Shown: piece after piece, positions 18,247 through 27,459 of the stretch
Numbering within the stretch: the first letter of the stretch is position 1
Layout of the letters: each line of letters begins with the position of its first letter
From: Sphingobacterium spiritivorum
GTDB lineage: Bacteria; Bacteroidota; Bacteroidia; Sphingobacteriales; Sphingobacteriaceae
Direction of reading: 5' to 3'
Length of the DNA: 64,000 nt
Assembly (NCBI RefSeq): GCF_016724845.1
Contig: NZ_CP068082.1
Location: 3,348,001 to 3,412,000, forward strand
Program-made: the position numbers and the translations under genes
Notes under the pieces: generated by a model
Seen by the model: the letters and a program-made list of their open reading frames with translations, nothing else
What the model was told of the DNA's origin: nothing
Database searches by the model: none

Positions 18247-19626
18247 ATGGAGAATTTGGAAATGCAGGTGGAACGCGTAGAGCAACTTTTCGAGTCGCAA
18301 AACTTGGAGGAGCTTGCCGAATATTTGAACGAACTGAACATCTCAGATGTTGAAGAGTTAATAGATGAATTGCCCGAACACGCTGCCCTTTTTCTAGAGG
18401 TCCTTAGTTTGAATCGCGCAGTAAATGTATTCCGGATTTTAGACTTTCCCACTCAAGAGAGAGTCTTCAAAAAACTTTCCCCATCGAAAGTTCGTGAGAT
18501 TATAAATGAGATGCCTCCGGATGACCGGACTTCGTTCTTCAGTGAGCTGAAAGGTGATGTGGTAAAACAGCTGATTATCATGCTTACTCCGCAAGAGCGG
18601 AAAGAGGCACTCTCGTTACTTGGTTATCCCGAAGATAGTGTGGGACGTCTGATGACACCTGATTACATCACGGTAAAAGAGTACTGGAATATGGCCAGGG
18701 TGCTGGATCACATCCGTCGGTATGGGAATGCATCGGAGACTATTGATGTGCTGTATGTCATTGATGGAAACGGTAAGCTGATCGATGACCTTCGGATCCG
18801 GGATGTCCTCATTGCAAAGGAGGATGCTGTAGTAGGTGATCTGATTGACAACAGACTGATTTCATTAAAAGCGAATGATCCGCAGGAAGAAGCGGTCACT
18901 GTATTCCGTATGAACAATCGTGTGGCACTCCCTGTTGTCGATGATCAGGATATCATGTTGGGGATTGTGACGATAGATGATATTCTTTGGGTGGCAAATG
19001 AAGAATATACAGAAGATATGCAGCGTTTCGGGGGAACAGAGGCCCTTGACGAGCCTTATCTTGACGTAGCCATCTCTCATCTGGTAAAGAAACGGGCCGG
19101 CTGGTTGGTGATTCTTTTTCTGGGGCAATTACTGACCGCAACAGTTATTGAGCATTTTGAGGCGCAATTGGCGACCGTCATTGCATTATTTGCGTTGGTG
19201 CCGCTTATTATGTCCAGCGGTGGTAATAGCGGCTCACAGGCTTCGACGTTGATTATTCAGGCCATGGCTCTCGGAGAGGTGACATTGTCGGATTGGTGGC
19301 GTGTAATGAAAAGAGAGTTTTTGTCCGGATTATTTCTCGGGCTTATTCTCGGGACGCTGGGTTTTATCCGTATCGCTACCTGGCAGAGTTTTTCGCATGC
19401 CTACGGCGATCATTGGGCAATCATAGGGGTAGTCGTGAGTCTTTCATTAGTCTGTGTCGTGTTATGGGGTTCTCTTACAGGGTCGATGCTTCCGTTTTTG
19501 CTGAAAAAACTGGGCGCAGATCCGGCAAGCTCTTCAGCACCTTTTGTATCGACATTGGTCGATGTAACCGGCCTTTTGATCTACTTTACTTTCGTTACCT
19601 TATTGTTGAGCGAAGTCCATCTGTAA
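18247..19626 (+). CDS. mgtE: magnesium transporter MgtE
   Basis: A homodimeric Mg2+ channel of the inner membrane gated by cytosolic Mg2+. The 459-residue protein shows the three expected parts: an acidic helical N domain (about 1-125, with EYLNELNISDVEELIDELP), a CBS pair (about 130-255, with VGRLMTPDYITVKEYWN and VTIDDILWV) and five membrane helices from about 280 on, including the pore segment MSSGGNSGSQASTLIIQAMALGE. Length is normal. In some bacteria MgtE is controlled by an M-box riboswitch; the upstream region here shows none that I can recognise. Confidence 0.96.
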   Translation: MENLEMQVERVEQLFESQNLEELAEYLNELNISDVEELIDELPEHAALFLEVLSLNRAVNVFRILDFPTQERVFKKLSPSKVREIINEMPPDDRTSFFSELKGDVVKQLIIMLTPQERKEALSLLGYPEDSVGRLMTPDYITVKEYWNMARVLDHIRRYGNASETIDVLYVIDGNGKLIDDLRIRDVLIAKEDAVVGDLIDNRLISLKANDPQEEAVTVFRMNNRVALPVVDDQDIMLGIVTIDDILWVANEEYTEDMQRFGGTEALDEPYLDVAISHLVKKRAGWLVILFLGQLLTATVIEHFEAQLATVIALFALVPLIMSSGGNSGSQASTLIIQAMALGEVTLSDWWRVMKREFLSGLFLGLILGTLGFIRIATWQSFSHAYGDHWAIIGVVVSLSLVCVVLWGSLTGSMLPFLLKKLGADPASSSAPFVSTLVDVTGLLIYFTFVTLLLSEVHL

Positions 19627-19752
19627 AAGATGAAAATTATTTCGCTTGAAAGCGAGGTAGTTGATATATAAAATGAAAAAATATTTGCACGTTTCAGATA
19701 AACTTCCGATACTTGCATCACTTTAAAGGGAAGCCAATAAAGTAACGGTCAT

Positions 19753-19826
19753 TCCTGAATAGCTCAGCTGGTTAGAGCATCTGACTGTTAATCAGAGGGT
19801 CGCTGGTTCGAGCCCAGCTTCAGGAG
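19753..19826 (+). tRNA. tRNA-Asn (GTT), copy 1
   Basis: 74 bases. Acceptor stem TCCTGAA / TTCAGGA with discriminator G, D arm GCTCAGCTGGTTAGAGC, anticodon arm CTGAC-TGTTAAT-CAG... with anticodon GTT, and TPsiC arm GCTGGTTCGAGCCCAGC. The 3' CCA is not fully encoded (GCA follows the acceptor arm). A terminator follows at 19835. Copy 2 at 27327 differs by one base in the D loop. Confidence 0.98.
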
Positions 19827-19834
19827 CAAATGGA

Positions 19835-19876
19835 ACAAAGCCTTTCAGTGTAAAACTGAAAGGCTTTGTTATTTTC
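19835..19876 (+). terminator. terminator after tRNA-Asn copy 1
   Basis: 15-bp perfect stem ACAAAGCCTTTCAGT / ACTGAAAGGCTTTGT with a 5-base loop, followed by TATTTT. Confidence 0.9.
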
Positions 19877-19961
19877 TGTTGTTCCCACCCATGATTTGGA
19901 AATTTCAGATCGTGTTGGATTCAAAAGTTGTATGCCTTGAGTGTTTCTTTGCTCATGCCAC

Positions 19962-20036
19962 GCAGACATATGCATTCAGAAATCTTTTATTGTCTGCTTT
20001 CTGTTTGCAGACATACCCACAGATATATTTCTGAAT
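19962..20036. repeat. cluster of GCAGACA motifs with flanking 10-bp inverted repeat
   Basis: GCAGACATA occurs at 19962-19970 and 20007-20015, with its core inverted (TGTCTGC) at 19991-19997. ATTCAGAAAT at 19974-19983 and ATTTCTGAAT at 20027-20036 are perfect reverse complements. The region lies between tRNA-Asn and the susC-like gene and carries no gene. It may be a structured RNA or a protein-binding region. Nothing in it was recognised. Confidence 0.35.
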
Positions 20037-20291
20037 TGGAAGAAGGGTTTTTACAGCTATAGCTTCTTCCGAAATATGAAAGTATTCTGATGGCTTATCT
20101 CTTCTACTTTATCTCCATTTTAAAAGATGATGCATTTGTTTTCATTGTGAAGTTACTCACGCCAAGGAAAACTATAACCGTTTTATTCCAAAATAAAAAT
20201 ATTCATCTAAGTCTGATATTTGATGAAATAAGCTATTTGTTGTAGTATTTAATTTACATAACATTTAAATGTTAAAAAATGTGAAAATTAC

Positions 20292-20326
20292 GCAAACGTT
20301 TGAGTTTGCAAAGACAAACGTTTGCA
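20292..20326. promoter_or_regulatory. tandem LacI-type operators upstream of the SusC operon
   Basis: Two copies of the palindrome CAAACGTTTG (20293-20302 and 20315-20324), extended as GCAAACGTTTGA and CAAACGTTTGCA, have centres 22 bases apart, about two helical turns, so dimers would bind the same face of the DNA. The central CG with A/T-rich symmetric arms is the form of LacI/GalR-family operators. They lie about 110-140 bases upstream of the susC-like start. No LacI-family gene is in the window. Confidence 0.65.
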
Positions 20327-20432
20327 TAGACAAGCATTAAAAAACGCATGATCTGGTCGGTTTCTAAAATGTAGCATTATTACTACCTTGGCCGAAACAT
20401 GTGGTTTACATGTAGCTAACTAAATCCATATT

Positions 20433-23400
20433 ATGATTATTAAGATTTTCGAACTTTTTAGAAGGTCAGGACCTTTAGTGTTGACTTTGCTATTTTCTGC
20501 CTACTTTCATTACGGTGTTGCGCAAACAGGCGTTTCTGGTAAGGTAACTTCCGGGACAACAGCTTTAGCCGGCGTAACAGTAAATGTAAAGTCTAATCCC
20601 AAAACAGCTGCAGGAACTGATATGAACGGTCAATATAGCATTAATGCCGGACCATCTGATGTTCTCGTCTTCAAGTTAATAGGGCATAATCCTGTAGAAG
20701 TCTCTGTAAACGGAAGAAGCCGTATCGATGTGATTATGGAAGAATCTTCTGATGAATTAAGTGAGGTTGTAGTTACAGGCTATACGACCATTAATCGTAA
20801 AAAAGCTACGGGCTCTATAGCTTCCATTACATCCAAAGATATTGAGAATTTACCTGCTGCCAGTATTGATATCTTATTGCAAGGAAAGCTTCCTGGTGTC
20901 AATGTGCAGAACTTCACCGGTCAACCCGGTGTTAAGACTTCTCTGGTTATACGTGGAAATACCAAGATTTCAAATTCTACAGAAGGTTTTAATACAGATG
21001 ACCTGTATAGTAATCCTCTCTACGTTATTGATGGGATACCGGTATCTGATGACGAAGTGAGGGCATTTAATACGACCGGAACCAATTATCTGGCGAGTTT
21101 AAATCCCAATGATATTGAATCTGTCGACGTTTTGAAAGATGCATCAGCTGCAGCATTATATGGTTCACGGGCTGCAAATGGTGTAATACTTATCAAGACT
21201 AAGAGAGGTTCCTCCGGAAAACCACGTCTGAGTGTGAACACTTACCATGGTTATATTTCAACGCCAAGTAAAGTGGGTACATTAATTGGTGCAGCAGAAA
21301 GACGTAAAAAGCTGGATCTGATTTATCAGTATGCAAGTGATACACAACTGAAAAATGGTTTACCACAGATGCTAACGGACAGCTTAAACCCGTCTTTTAA
21401 CAACAGTAATGATTATCAGGATTTATTTTACCAGTCCGGAAAGGTTCACAATGCAGATATTGCAATTTCGGGTGGAAACGAGAATTTGAATTACCGGGTC
21501 AGCGGAGGATATTACGATGAAAAAGGGGTGGTACTTAATACAGGACTGAAACGCTATTCATTTACTTCTAATATTCTATTCAAAATCAATAAAGACCTGG
21601 AATTGCTAACCAATTTAAGAGCTTCCACCTCCCGCCGGTTTGATGGAAAAGGAAGCACGGATTTTAGTAAAGTAAACAACTACCGCGATATTTTTACCGT
21701 TAGTCCTGTAAATATGCCTTCTTCTTTACTGCAACTAACGCAGAAAGATCTTAACAGCATTCTTAATCCGTATGAATATCAGCGTGATGATAATGTAGAT
21801 GTGAGTCTCAATGGTGTTGGAGAATTGCGCTATACTTTCCTGAGAGATTTCCGGATCAGTACTCGTAATATCATCAGTTATTCGACAGCCAAAAATGATT
21901 TTGCTTCACCTTCTGAAATAAACAGCGACGGTTTAGCTGTTGCTAAATCAAGTTATTCACAATACAAAAAATATGTATTGACAAATAACCTGATGTGGAA
22001 CAGAACATTTGAAGATAAGCACGCATTCAGTGTAAACTTGATTCAGGAATTTGAAACCCGGAGAAATGAATCTATGTTCCTGTTAGGACGCGGTATTCCA
22101 AGTGACAATATTCAGGTGGTCAAAGGTGTACAGGGCACTAATCTGCAGGGAAATACTAACTTGTCTACTTATTCCAAGCTTTCGTTTTTAGGAGCATTGC
22201 ATTACGATTATAAGAGCAAGTATCTTTTTGATGCCGTATGGCGTGCAGATGCTTCTTCCCGTTTTGGTAAAAATAATAAATGGGGATATTTCCCGTCTTT
22301 AGCCGGAGGTTGGTTATTGTCTGAAGAAGAATTTGTGCAGGATCTGGGTTGGGTGAATGAACTGAAGCTGAGAGCCAGCTGGGGGCGTACCGGAGACGAA
22401 AGTTCTATTACTGATTATGACCGTTACAATGCATACTTAGCCGGCAATGGACGCTATCCCGGATCAGAAGCTCCTTCTTACGGCGGAGTAGCATCGGTTA
22501 TTCCAAACTATAATGGGATTACTAATGATGATATCACGTGGCAGGAATCAAATGAGTGGAATCTCGGATTGGATGCTTATTTATTGAATAACCGTATCAA
22601 TCTGAATGTGGATGTGTACAAACGTGAAACCACAGGACAAATGCTTCGTATTTTGTTTCCGGAATATACCGGATACGACAATACATTTACGAATGCGGCA
22701 GGTGTCAGAAATACCGGGTTAGAAATCAACTTACTTGGAAAGGTCTTTAGCCAGTCCAGCGCTTTTCAATGGAATCCTTCCATCAATATTTCCATAAACA
22801 GAAATATGGTTACCCAGCTTCCTAATGGAAACAGAGATTTGTACTACGGGTCTGCTGTATATGTTGTAGGCATGCCATTAAACATGTATTATGGTTATTT
22901 AGTTAATGGAGCTATTTCTTCTCAGCAAGATATCATTACGAATCCATACACTGGTGCTGTAGGTTCTACCAAATGGGGGACTTTGAAACCAGGTTACCCG
23001 AATTGGGTAGATGTCAATGGTGATTATAAAATTTCTGACAATATTGGTGAAAATGATATGACCTTCTATGGTAATGCCAATCCAAAAGTAACAGGTGGTC
23101 TGACCAACTTTTTCAGCTATAAAGACTTTACGCTTCAGGTGTTGACGACTTTTACATTCGGACGTGATATTATGAACAGGACTTTTGCACAAAGAATGTC
23201 AAATGGCTTTTTCTATGGCAACCCTGAGGATTTTGCCAAAGCTTCTATCGTCGATCTGAATGCTTACGACTTCTGGCAAAGAGAAGGCGATCAGGCGAAA
23301 TATCCTGCAGCCAATCCATACATGGGCTTATATGTATGGAGAACCGGACAATCTATGTTTATGGAACCGGGATGGTACATCCGTATCCGCAATATCAGCT

Positions 23401-23609
23401 TAGCGTATAATTTCAAACCGGCAAATCACGAGTGGATGCAAAGACTTAAGTTGAACTCCTTCAGGTTGTATGGGAATATGGATAATGTTGCTTTATTCCA
23501 GAAGTTTTCAGGAATCGATGCAGAGCGTGTGGACGGGCAGGGAAATGATTACGGAGACGGTTATCCGATTCCTAAAAAATTCACTTTAGGCCTTCAGTTT
23601 GACTTTTAA
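20433..23609 (+). CDS. SusC-like TonB-linked outer membrane transporter
   Basis: A 1058-residue outer-membrane nutrient importer of the SusC/RagA family. In order: signal peptide (about 1-30, ending GVAQ), a carboxypeptidase-regulatory-like domain (about 32-105, GVSGKVTSGTTALAGVTVNV), the TonB box region DELSEVVVTGYTT, a plug with the family signature SVDVLKDASAAALYGSRAANG, and a 22-strand barrel ending in LGLQFDF with the terminal Phe needed for barrel insertion. It is followed after 11 bases by its SusD partner. No TonB-coupled sigma/anti-sigma pair is adjacent, so control is more likely through the LacI-type sites upstream. Confidence 0.96.
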   Translation: MIIKIFELFRRSGPLVLTLLFSAYFHYGVAQTGVSGKVTSGTTALAGVTVNVKSNPKTAAGTDMNGQYSINAGPSDVLVFKLIGHNPVEVSVNGRSRIDVIMEESSDELSEVVVTGYTTINRKKATGSIASITSKDIENLPAASIDILLQGKLPGVNVQNFTGQPGVKTSLVIRGNTKISNSTEGFNTDDLYSNPLYVIDGIPVSDDEVRAFNTTGTNYLASLNPNDIESVDVLKDASAAALYGSRAANGVILIKTKRGSSGKPRLSVNTYHGYISTPSKVGTLIGAAERRKKLDLIYQYASDTQLKNGLPQMLTDSLNPSFNNSNDYQDLFYQSGKVHNADIAISGGNENLNYRVSGGYYDEKGVVLNTGLKRYSFTSNILFKINKDLELLTNLRASTSRRFDGKGSTDFSKVNNYRDIFTVSPVNMPSSLLQLTQKDLNSILNPYEYQRDDNVDVSLNGVGELRYTFLRDFRISTRNIISYSTAKNDFASPSEINSDGLAVAKSSYSQYKKYVLTNNLMWNRTFEDKHAFSVNLIQEFETRRNESMFLLGRGIPSDNIQVVKGVQGTNLQGNTNLSTYSKLSFLGALHYDYKSKYLFDAVWRADASSRFGKNNKWGYFPSLAGGWLLSEEEFVQDLGWVNELKLRASWGRTGDESSITDYDRYNAYLAGNGRYPGSEAPSYGGVASVIPNYNGITNDDITWQESNEWNLGLDAYLLNNRINLNVDVYKRETTGQMLRILFPEYTGYDNTFTNAAGVRNTGLEINLLGKVFSQSSAFQWNPSINISINRNMVTQLPNGNRDLYYGSAVYVVGMPLNMYYGYLVNGAISSQQDIITNPYTGAVGSTKWGTLKPGYPNWVDVNGDYKISDNIGENDMTFYGNANPKVTGGLTNFFSYKDFTLQVLTTFTFGRDIMNRTFAQRMSNGFFYGNPEDFAKASIVDLNAYDFWQREGDQAKYPAANPYMGLYVWRTGQSMFMEPGWYIRIRNISLAYNFKPANHEWMQRLKLNSFRLYGNMDNVALFQKFSGIDAERVDGQGNDYGDGYPIPKKFTLGLQFDF

Positions 23610-23620
23610 TAAATATTGCC

Positions 23621-25153
23621 ATGAAAAGACTTTTAAAATTATATAGCACTAAATATACAATCCTTACTATGCTCGCAGCTGTGGTGTCACTTAGCTCTTG
23701 TGAAAAGGATCTGGAGAATAAACTTCGTAATGATACGTATGCAGATACTTATTGGAAGAATGAACGGGAAGCCAACAGCGCGTTAGCAGGTACTTATTCG
23801 CTTTTTCGTAAAGCACATGTAACCAATCAGGCATTTTTTATCTGGGGAGATGGTCCGATAGGTATTATGACTTCAAAAGAAAGTACCAACTATACGGGCA
23901 TCTATACCGGAGGCAATTTTGTTACACCATACCGTGAAGAAGGTGTGCACAACTGGAAAAACTGGTATCGGATCGTAGACGCTTCCAGTGCGGCTATTGA
24001 GAATATTCCAAAGATCCCCGATGATCAGTTTGAGCCCGGCCGTAAAAGTTATCTGTTAGGGGAAGCGTATTTTCTACGTGCGCTGGCTTATTTCTATATG
24101 ACTAGGGTATGGGGAGATCTTCCTTTACAAACAGAGGCTACGACAACGGCAGGACAGGGAGTGTTAAAAGGGCGTACTTCTACAGAGGAAATCCTCAAGT
24201 TTATAATGACTGATGCCCAAAAAGCCTCTTCTTTGTTAACCTGGGAAGGCATAAATACCGAAGGCAGGAGAAGAGCGAGTAAGGCCGCTGCTCTGGCATT
24301 GCTGGCGCATACTACTGCATGGGAAAATGATTATGCAAAGACAATTCTTTATACCGATTCAATTATCAACCGTGCGGATTATTTTGCGTTGCAAGGCCGC
24401 GATGCTATTCGCGATGTATTTAAAGATGCCACAGCACGTGAAAATATTTTTGTCATTACCAATAAAGATGCAGAAAATGAATCCAGTGCTTTTAGTCAGG
24501 CATTAGGAACGGATAATAATAACAGTTGCTCGGTAGGTTTCCTGACAGTCAGTTCTGATATCATCCGGAATATGCCATATGCTGTGCCTACCTATTTTGG
24601 TGAAACACCAAAACTGGATTTACTTTATGAAGTAGTGGCCAATCCTAACGATATCCGCAGAACTCAGTTTTTCAGATCTACCAATACACCAGATGTCAAC
24701 TCCCTGATGAAGTATTCAGATGTTGTTTATAAAAATCCGGCATCAAGTTCTGATCCGAGAACAGAAAGTAATATGGTTATCTTCCGACTGGCGGATATGA
24801 TTCTGTTAAAAGCGGAGGCACTGGAAGCTACAAGCAGACCGGGAGAAGCTTTGATCGAGATGAATAAAGTCCGGGCACGTGCCGGTGCAAATCCTGTCTC
24901 CTCTACAATAAACCTGAAACGTACTATCCTGCAGGAAAGACAGCGGGAGTTGGTAGGTGAGGGGCAAAATTACTTTGATATTGTCCGCAATATTCGCATA
25001 TCAGGGAATTTTACCTTGGTGAGTCTTCTAACTTCATGGTCAATGGACAGAACACGGTTTGAACAAAAAGGCTACCTTTTCCCGATTCACAACAGCAATA
25101 TTAATACAAACAGACTGATTACGCAGAATCCATATTGGATGGGTCGCTACTAA
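23621..25153 (+). CDS. SusD/RagB-like nutrient-binding lipoprotein
   Basis: A 510-residue surface lipoprotein that caps the SusC barrel and captures the substrate. The signal peptide ends in the lipobox LSSC followed by EKD. The N-terminal NKLRNDTYADTYWKNEREANSALAG segment and the TPR-like helices with YLLGEAYFLRALAYFYMTRVWGDLPL are characteristic, as is RQRELVGEGQNYFDIVR near residue 445 of the C-terminal SusD domain. The C-terminus NPYWMGRY is also typical. It is translationally close to susC (11 bases) and to the fasciclin lipoprotein (18 bases). Confidence 0.95.
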   Translation: MKRLLKLYSTKYTILTMLAAVVSLSSCEKDLENKLRNDTYADTYWKNEREANSALAGTYSLFRKAHVTNQAFFIWGDGPIGIMTSKESTNYTGIYTGGNFVTPYREEGVHNWKNWYRIVDASSAAIENIPKIPDDQFEPGRKSYLLGEAYFLRALAYFYMTRVWGDLPLQTEATTTAGQGVLKGRTSTEEILKFIMTDAQKASSLLTWEGINTEGRRRASKAAALALLAHTTAWENDYAKTILYTDSIINRADYFALQGRDAIRDVFKDATARENIFVITNKDAENESSAFSQALGTDNNNSCSVGFLTVSSDIIRNMPYAVPTYFGETPKLDLLYEVVANPNDIRRTQFFRSTNTPDVNSLMKYSDVVYKNPASSSDPRTESNMVIFRLADMILLKAEALEATSRPGEALIEMNKVRARAGANPVSSTINLKRTILQERQRELVGEGQNYFDIVRNIRISGNFTLVSLLTSWSMDRTRFEQKGYLFPIHNSNINTNRLITQNPYWMGRY

Positions 25154-25171
25154 ACGCTAAATAAAAAACTC

Positions 25172-25870
25172 ATGAAAACGAATATTATCCTCATATTATG
25201 TACCCTTTGTCTATTTGCGGTCTCCTGCAAGAAAGATCCCGTAGTCGACGGAGGTATACATCAGGCTAAGGTCAATATGACTACTTATGACTTTTTGAAG
25301 TCACATCCCCGGAGTATGTTTGATACCACTATTCTGATTGTAGATAAAGCAGGGCTTAAAGACCTTGTGAATAGCCGTGGTACTTTCTTTGTGCCTAACG
25401 ATTATTCTATTGCTAACTTTCTGGCTCTGAAACAGGCTGAAGTACGCAAGAAAGATGAACGTCTCAACTATACGTTAGATTCCCTGTTTAAATACTTTAC
25501 ACCACAAATGTTAAAGGATTCTATAGGTATGTATTTTATTCCCGAAAGACAGGTGAGCTGGCCGGATTTGGCACAGACCTGGACTGAATATCAGACTTCC
25601 GTGTCTAATCTTACCTTATGGGCAAATCTTGAAAGTCTGGATGGGTATAACGGAAGCGGTATATTCTCTGAAAAACCTAAGGTAGTCTACCTGAATAAAA
25701 TAGTAGGTGAAAAAGACCTTTTTGTCAATGGCCGCTATGAAGATCCGACTAAAGATCCTAAAAAGTTGGATTTACGTTCAGTCTGTCAGACATCCGGTAT
25801 AGAAACAACAACAGGGATTGTCCATGTGCTTGCTAACACACATACCTGGACTTTTAAAACATCTAATTAA
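25172..25870 (+). CDS. fasciclin-domain lipoprotein
   Basis: A 232-residue lipoprotein: signal peptide with lipobox AVSC then KKDP, followed by a fasciclin (FAS1)-like domain from about residue 38 (TTYDFLKSHPRSMFDTTILIVDKAGL, GTFFVPNDYSIANF) to the C-terminal TTGIVHVLANTHTW, the usual FAS1 H2-like ending. FAS1 domains mediate adhesion or binding; in SusCD operons they are accessory surface proteins of unknown ligand. The next gene starts at or just past its stop, showing tight coupling. Confidence 0.85.
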   Translation: MKTNIILILCTLCLFAVSCKKDPVVDGGIHQAKVNMTTYDFLKSHPRSMFDTTILIVDKAGLKDLVNSRGTFFVPNDYSIANFLALKQAEVRKKDERLNYTLDSLFKYFTPQMLKDSIGMYFIPERQVSWPDLAQTWTEYQTSVSNLTLWANLESLDGYNGSGIFSEKPKVVYLNKIVGEKDLFVNGRYEDPTKDPKKLDLRSVCQTSGIETTTGIVHVLANTHTWTFKTSN

Positions 25871-25878
25871 TGCCAATT

Positions 25879-26949
25879 ATGAAATCAACAATAAAACTAT
25901 GGACTATTGTCGCTACAATTGCGGCATTAGGCTTTGGAAGCTGTAAAAAGGTCGAAACTGGATATCTGAGTGACAACATTCGCTATGCTTCCAATCCGGT
26001 TACAGTAGAACAGGGTGTGTTTGTTATTACACAGGGCATAATTCCGGATGCTTCCACACCACCATTTAAAATTACACTGCTGGATATCCGGAATAAAGAA
26101 ACGGGGAAACGTGAAGAAGCTTTTTACAAAGATTATAATGTCACGGTATGGAAGCAGCCTTACAATCCTAAAACGGATACAACATTAGCCTTAATTACTG
26201 CCAAGCAGGGAATAGAGAAAAAGGCAGCTTTTTCTGTTCTTGAAAAAAGCGGACAATTTCTCTTTACTCAGGCTACGGATAGCATCCCTGCAGGGGATTA
26301 TCTGGTCGATATCAAGGTTGAAAATCCGAGAGGCGTGAAAACGTACGAAGGTGTTACAACTATACGCATTAAGCCTGTTCAGCAGTATACCTATGAAAAT
26401 GTTCCTTACTTCCTGGCATTACCGGCTAACAGTGAGACAGCTATTCGTTTTCCATACGATGATCAATGGTTCAATCCGGATAAAGGACAATCTGCTTCTA
26501 TGACACTAAAGATTACCCGTGTGGCTGATGGTCCTAACCAGATCGTATTGAAAGTGGTAGATAAAAATGGGAAAGTGTTCCCGGGTAGAGCATTGGAACG
26601 CAGACCAAGTGGTAACAGCTATTTAAATACATTATCGACTTTTGCCTATAAGACAACTGTAACGGATACGGCTGTGCTTTACGATTATGCGCAGGCCAGA
26701 TTCCCTGATGTGTACTGGGATACGCAGACTAATGGTATAAACTGTTACTACAGGATTTACGAAAAATGGCTGGCATCCGTGGATAAGGTGGATCCGGCTT
26801 CCTGGAATCCCCCAAATTCGGTGGGTTATCTAACATATACCGATCAACCGGTCAAAATCAATATCCGATTCAACACCAAAATTTATAAGCCCGGTAAATA
26901 CATTTATGAAATGAAACTTCGGGCTACTCTGAAAGACGGTGCAAAATAA
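25879..26949 (+). CDS. SusCD-associated surface lipoprotein, DUF5007-like
   Basis: A lipoprotein of about 356 residues, with lipobox FGSC followed by KKVETGYLSDNIRYASNP. I chose the ATG at 25879, which gives a clean Lys-starting signal peptide; an in-frame ATG at 25870 overlaps the preceding stop codon. The remainder appears to be beta-rich, with Ig-like strands (GDYLVDIKVENPRGVKTYEG) and a C-terminal substrate-binding-like part. It resembles the DUF5007 proteins found beside SusC/SusD and fasciclin lipoproteins (recollection, not verified). It is the last gene of the operon, before a strong terminator. Ligand unknown. Confidence 0.75.
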   Translation: MKSTIKLWTIVATIAALGFGSCKKVETGYLSDNIRYASNPVTVEQGVFVITQGIIPDASTPPFKITLLDIRNKETGKREEAFYKDYNVTVWKQPYNPKTDTTLALITAKQGIEKKAAFSVLEKSGQFLFTQATDSIPAGDYLVDIKVENPRGVKTYEGVTTIRIKPVQQYTYENVPYFLALPANSETAIRFPYDDQWFNPDKGQSASMTLKITRVADGPNQIVLKVVDKNGKVFPGRALERRPSGNSYLNTLSTFAYKTTVTDTAVLYDYAQARFPDVYWDTQTNGINCYYRIYEKWLASVDKVDPASWNPPNSVGYLTYTDQPVKINIRFNTKIYKPGKYIYEMKLRATLKDGAK

Positions 26950-26972
26950 TTACTAGTACTATTACTATATAC

Positions 26973-27005
26973 AAGGCCGTGACTGTTCAGTCACGGCCTT
27001 TTTCG
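26973..27005 (+). terminator. terminator of the SusC-SusD operon
   Basis: 12-bp stem AAGGCCGTGACT / AGTCACGGCCTT with loop GTTC, followed by TTTCG. The remaining sequence to the next tRNA (27006-27250) shows no gene. Confidence 0.9.
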
Positions 27006-27251
27006 TAACAGATATTTGCTGTCTGATTGGATTTAGTCATCAGGAGAGTTTTATCCCGACTGATCAAAATGCCATTTTAAGATGGTTGATAATGTCGGAA
27101 ATAACGGATTTGTAAGCTGGTCTGCAGTCTTCAAAAACTGACTCTTTATGCATTGAAGGCATTATATAGGTATTTATCAGCGATTATTTTCAAATAATAA
27201 CTTTGAAAATCAGGGAAATACCGCTTTGTTTCACTAATTCCACGTGAAATA

Positions 27252-27282
27252 TTTGTAAATTTGTAGAAAAGCCGTATTTTTG
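27252..27282 (+). promoter_or_regulatory. Bacteroidota-type promoter for tRNA-Asn copy 2
   Basis: TTTG (-33 box) at 27252-27255, exactly 19 bases, then TATTTTTG (-7 box, TAnnTTTG) at 27275-27282. This matches the consensus of the Bacteroidota primary sigma factor. The tRNA begins 45 bases downstream. Confidence 0.75.
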
Positions 27283-27326
27283 TATCGCTTTGAAAAACAA
27301 AGATAATTTGTTTGAGAAGATGAAAT

Positions 27327-27400
27327 TCCTGAATAGCTCAGCAGGTTAGAGCATCTGACTGTTAATCAGAGGGTCGCTGGTTCGAGCCCAGCTTCAGGAG
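27327..27400 (+). tRNA. tRNA-Asn (GTT), copy 2
   Basis: 74 bases, identical to the copy at 19753 apart from one D-loop base (GCAGGTT instead of GCTGGTT). The conserved D-loop GG, all stems and the GTT anticodon are intact, so it should be functional. A good promoter and a terminator flank it. The identical tract runs slightly beyond the gene on both sides (ATTCCTGAA... to ...GGAGCAA). Confidence 0.97.
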
Positions 27401-27410
27401 CAAGAATTGA

Positions 27411-27438
27411 AACCGGCTATAAGGCCGGTTTTTTTGTT
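27411..27438 (+). terminator. terminator after tRNA-Asn copy 2
   Basis: Stem AACCGGC / GCCGGTT with loop TATAAG, followed by a T-run. Confidence 0.85.
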
Positions 27439-27459
27439 TTGGAATATTAAACAGCAACT

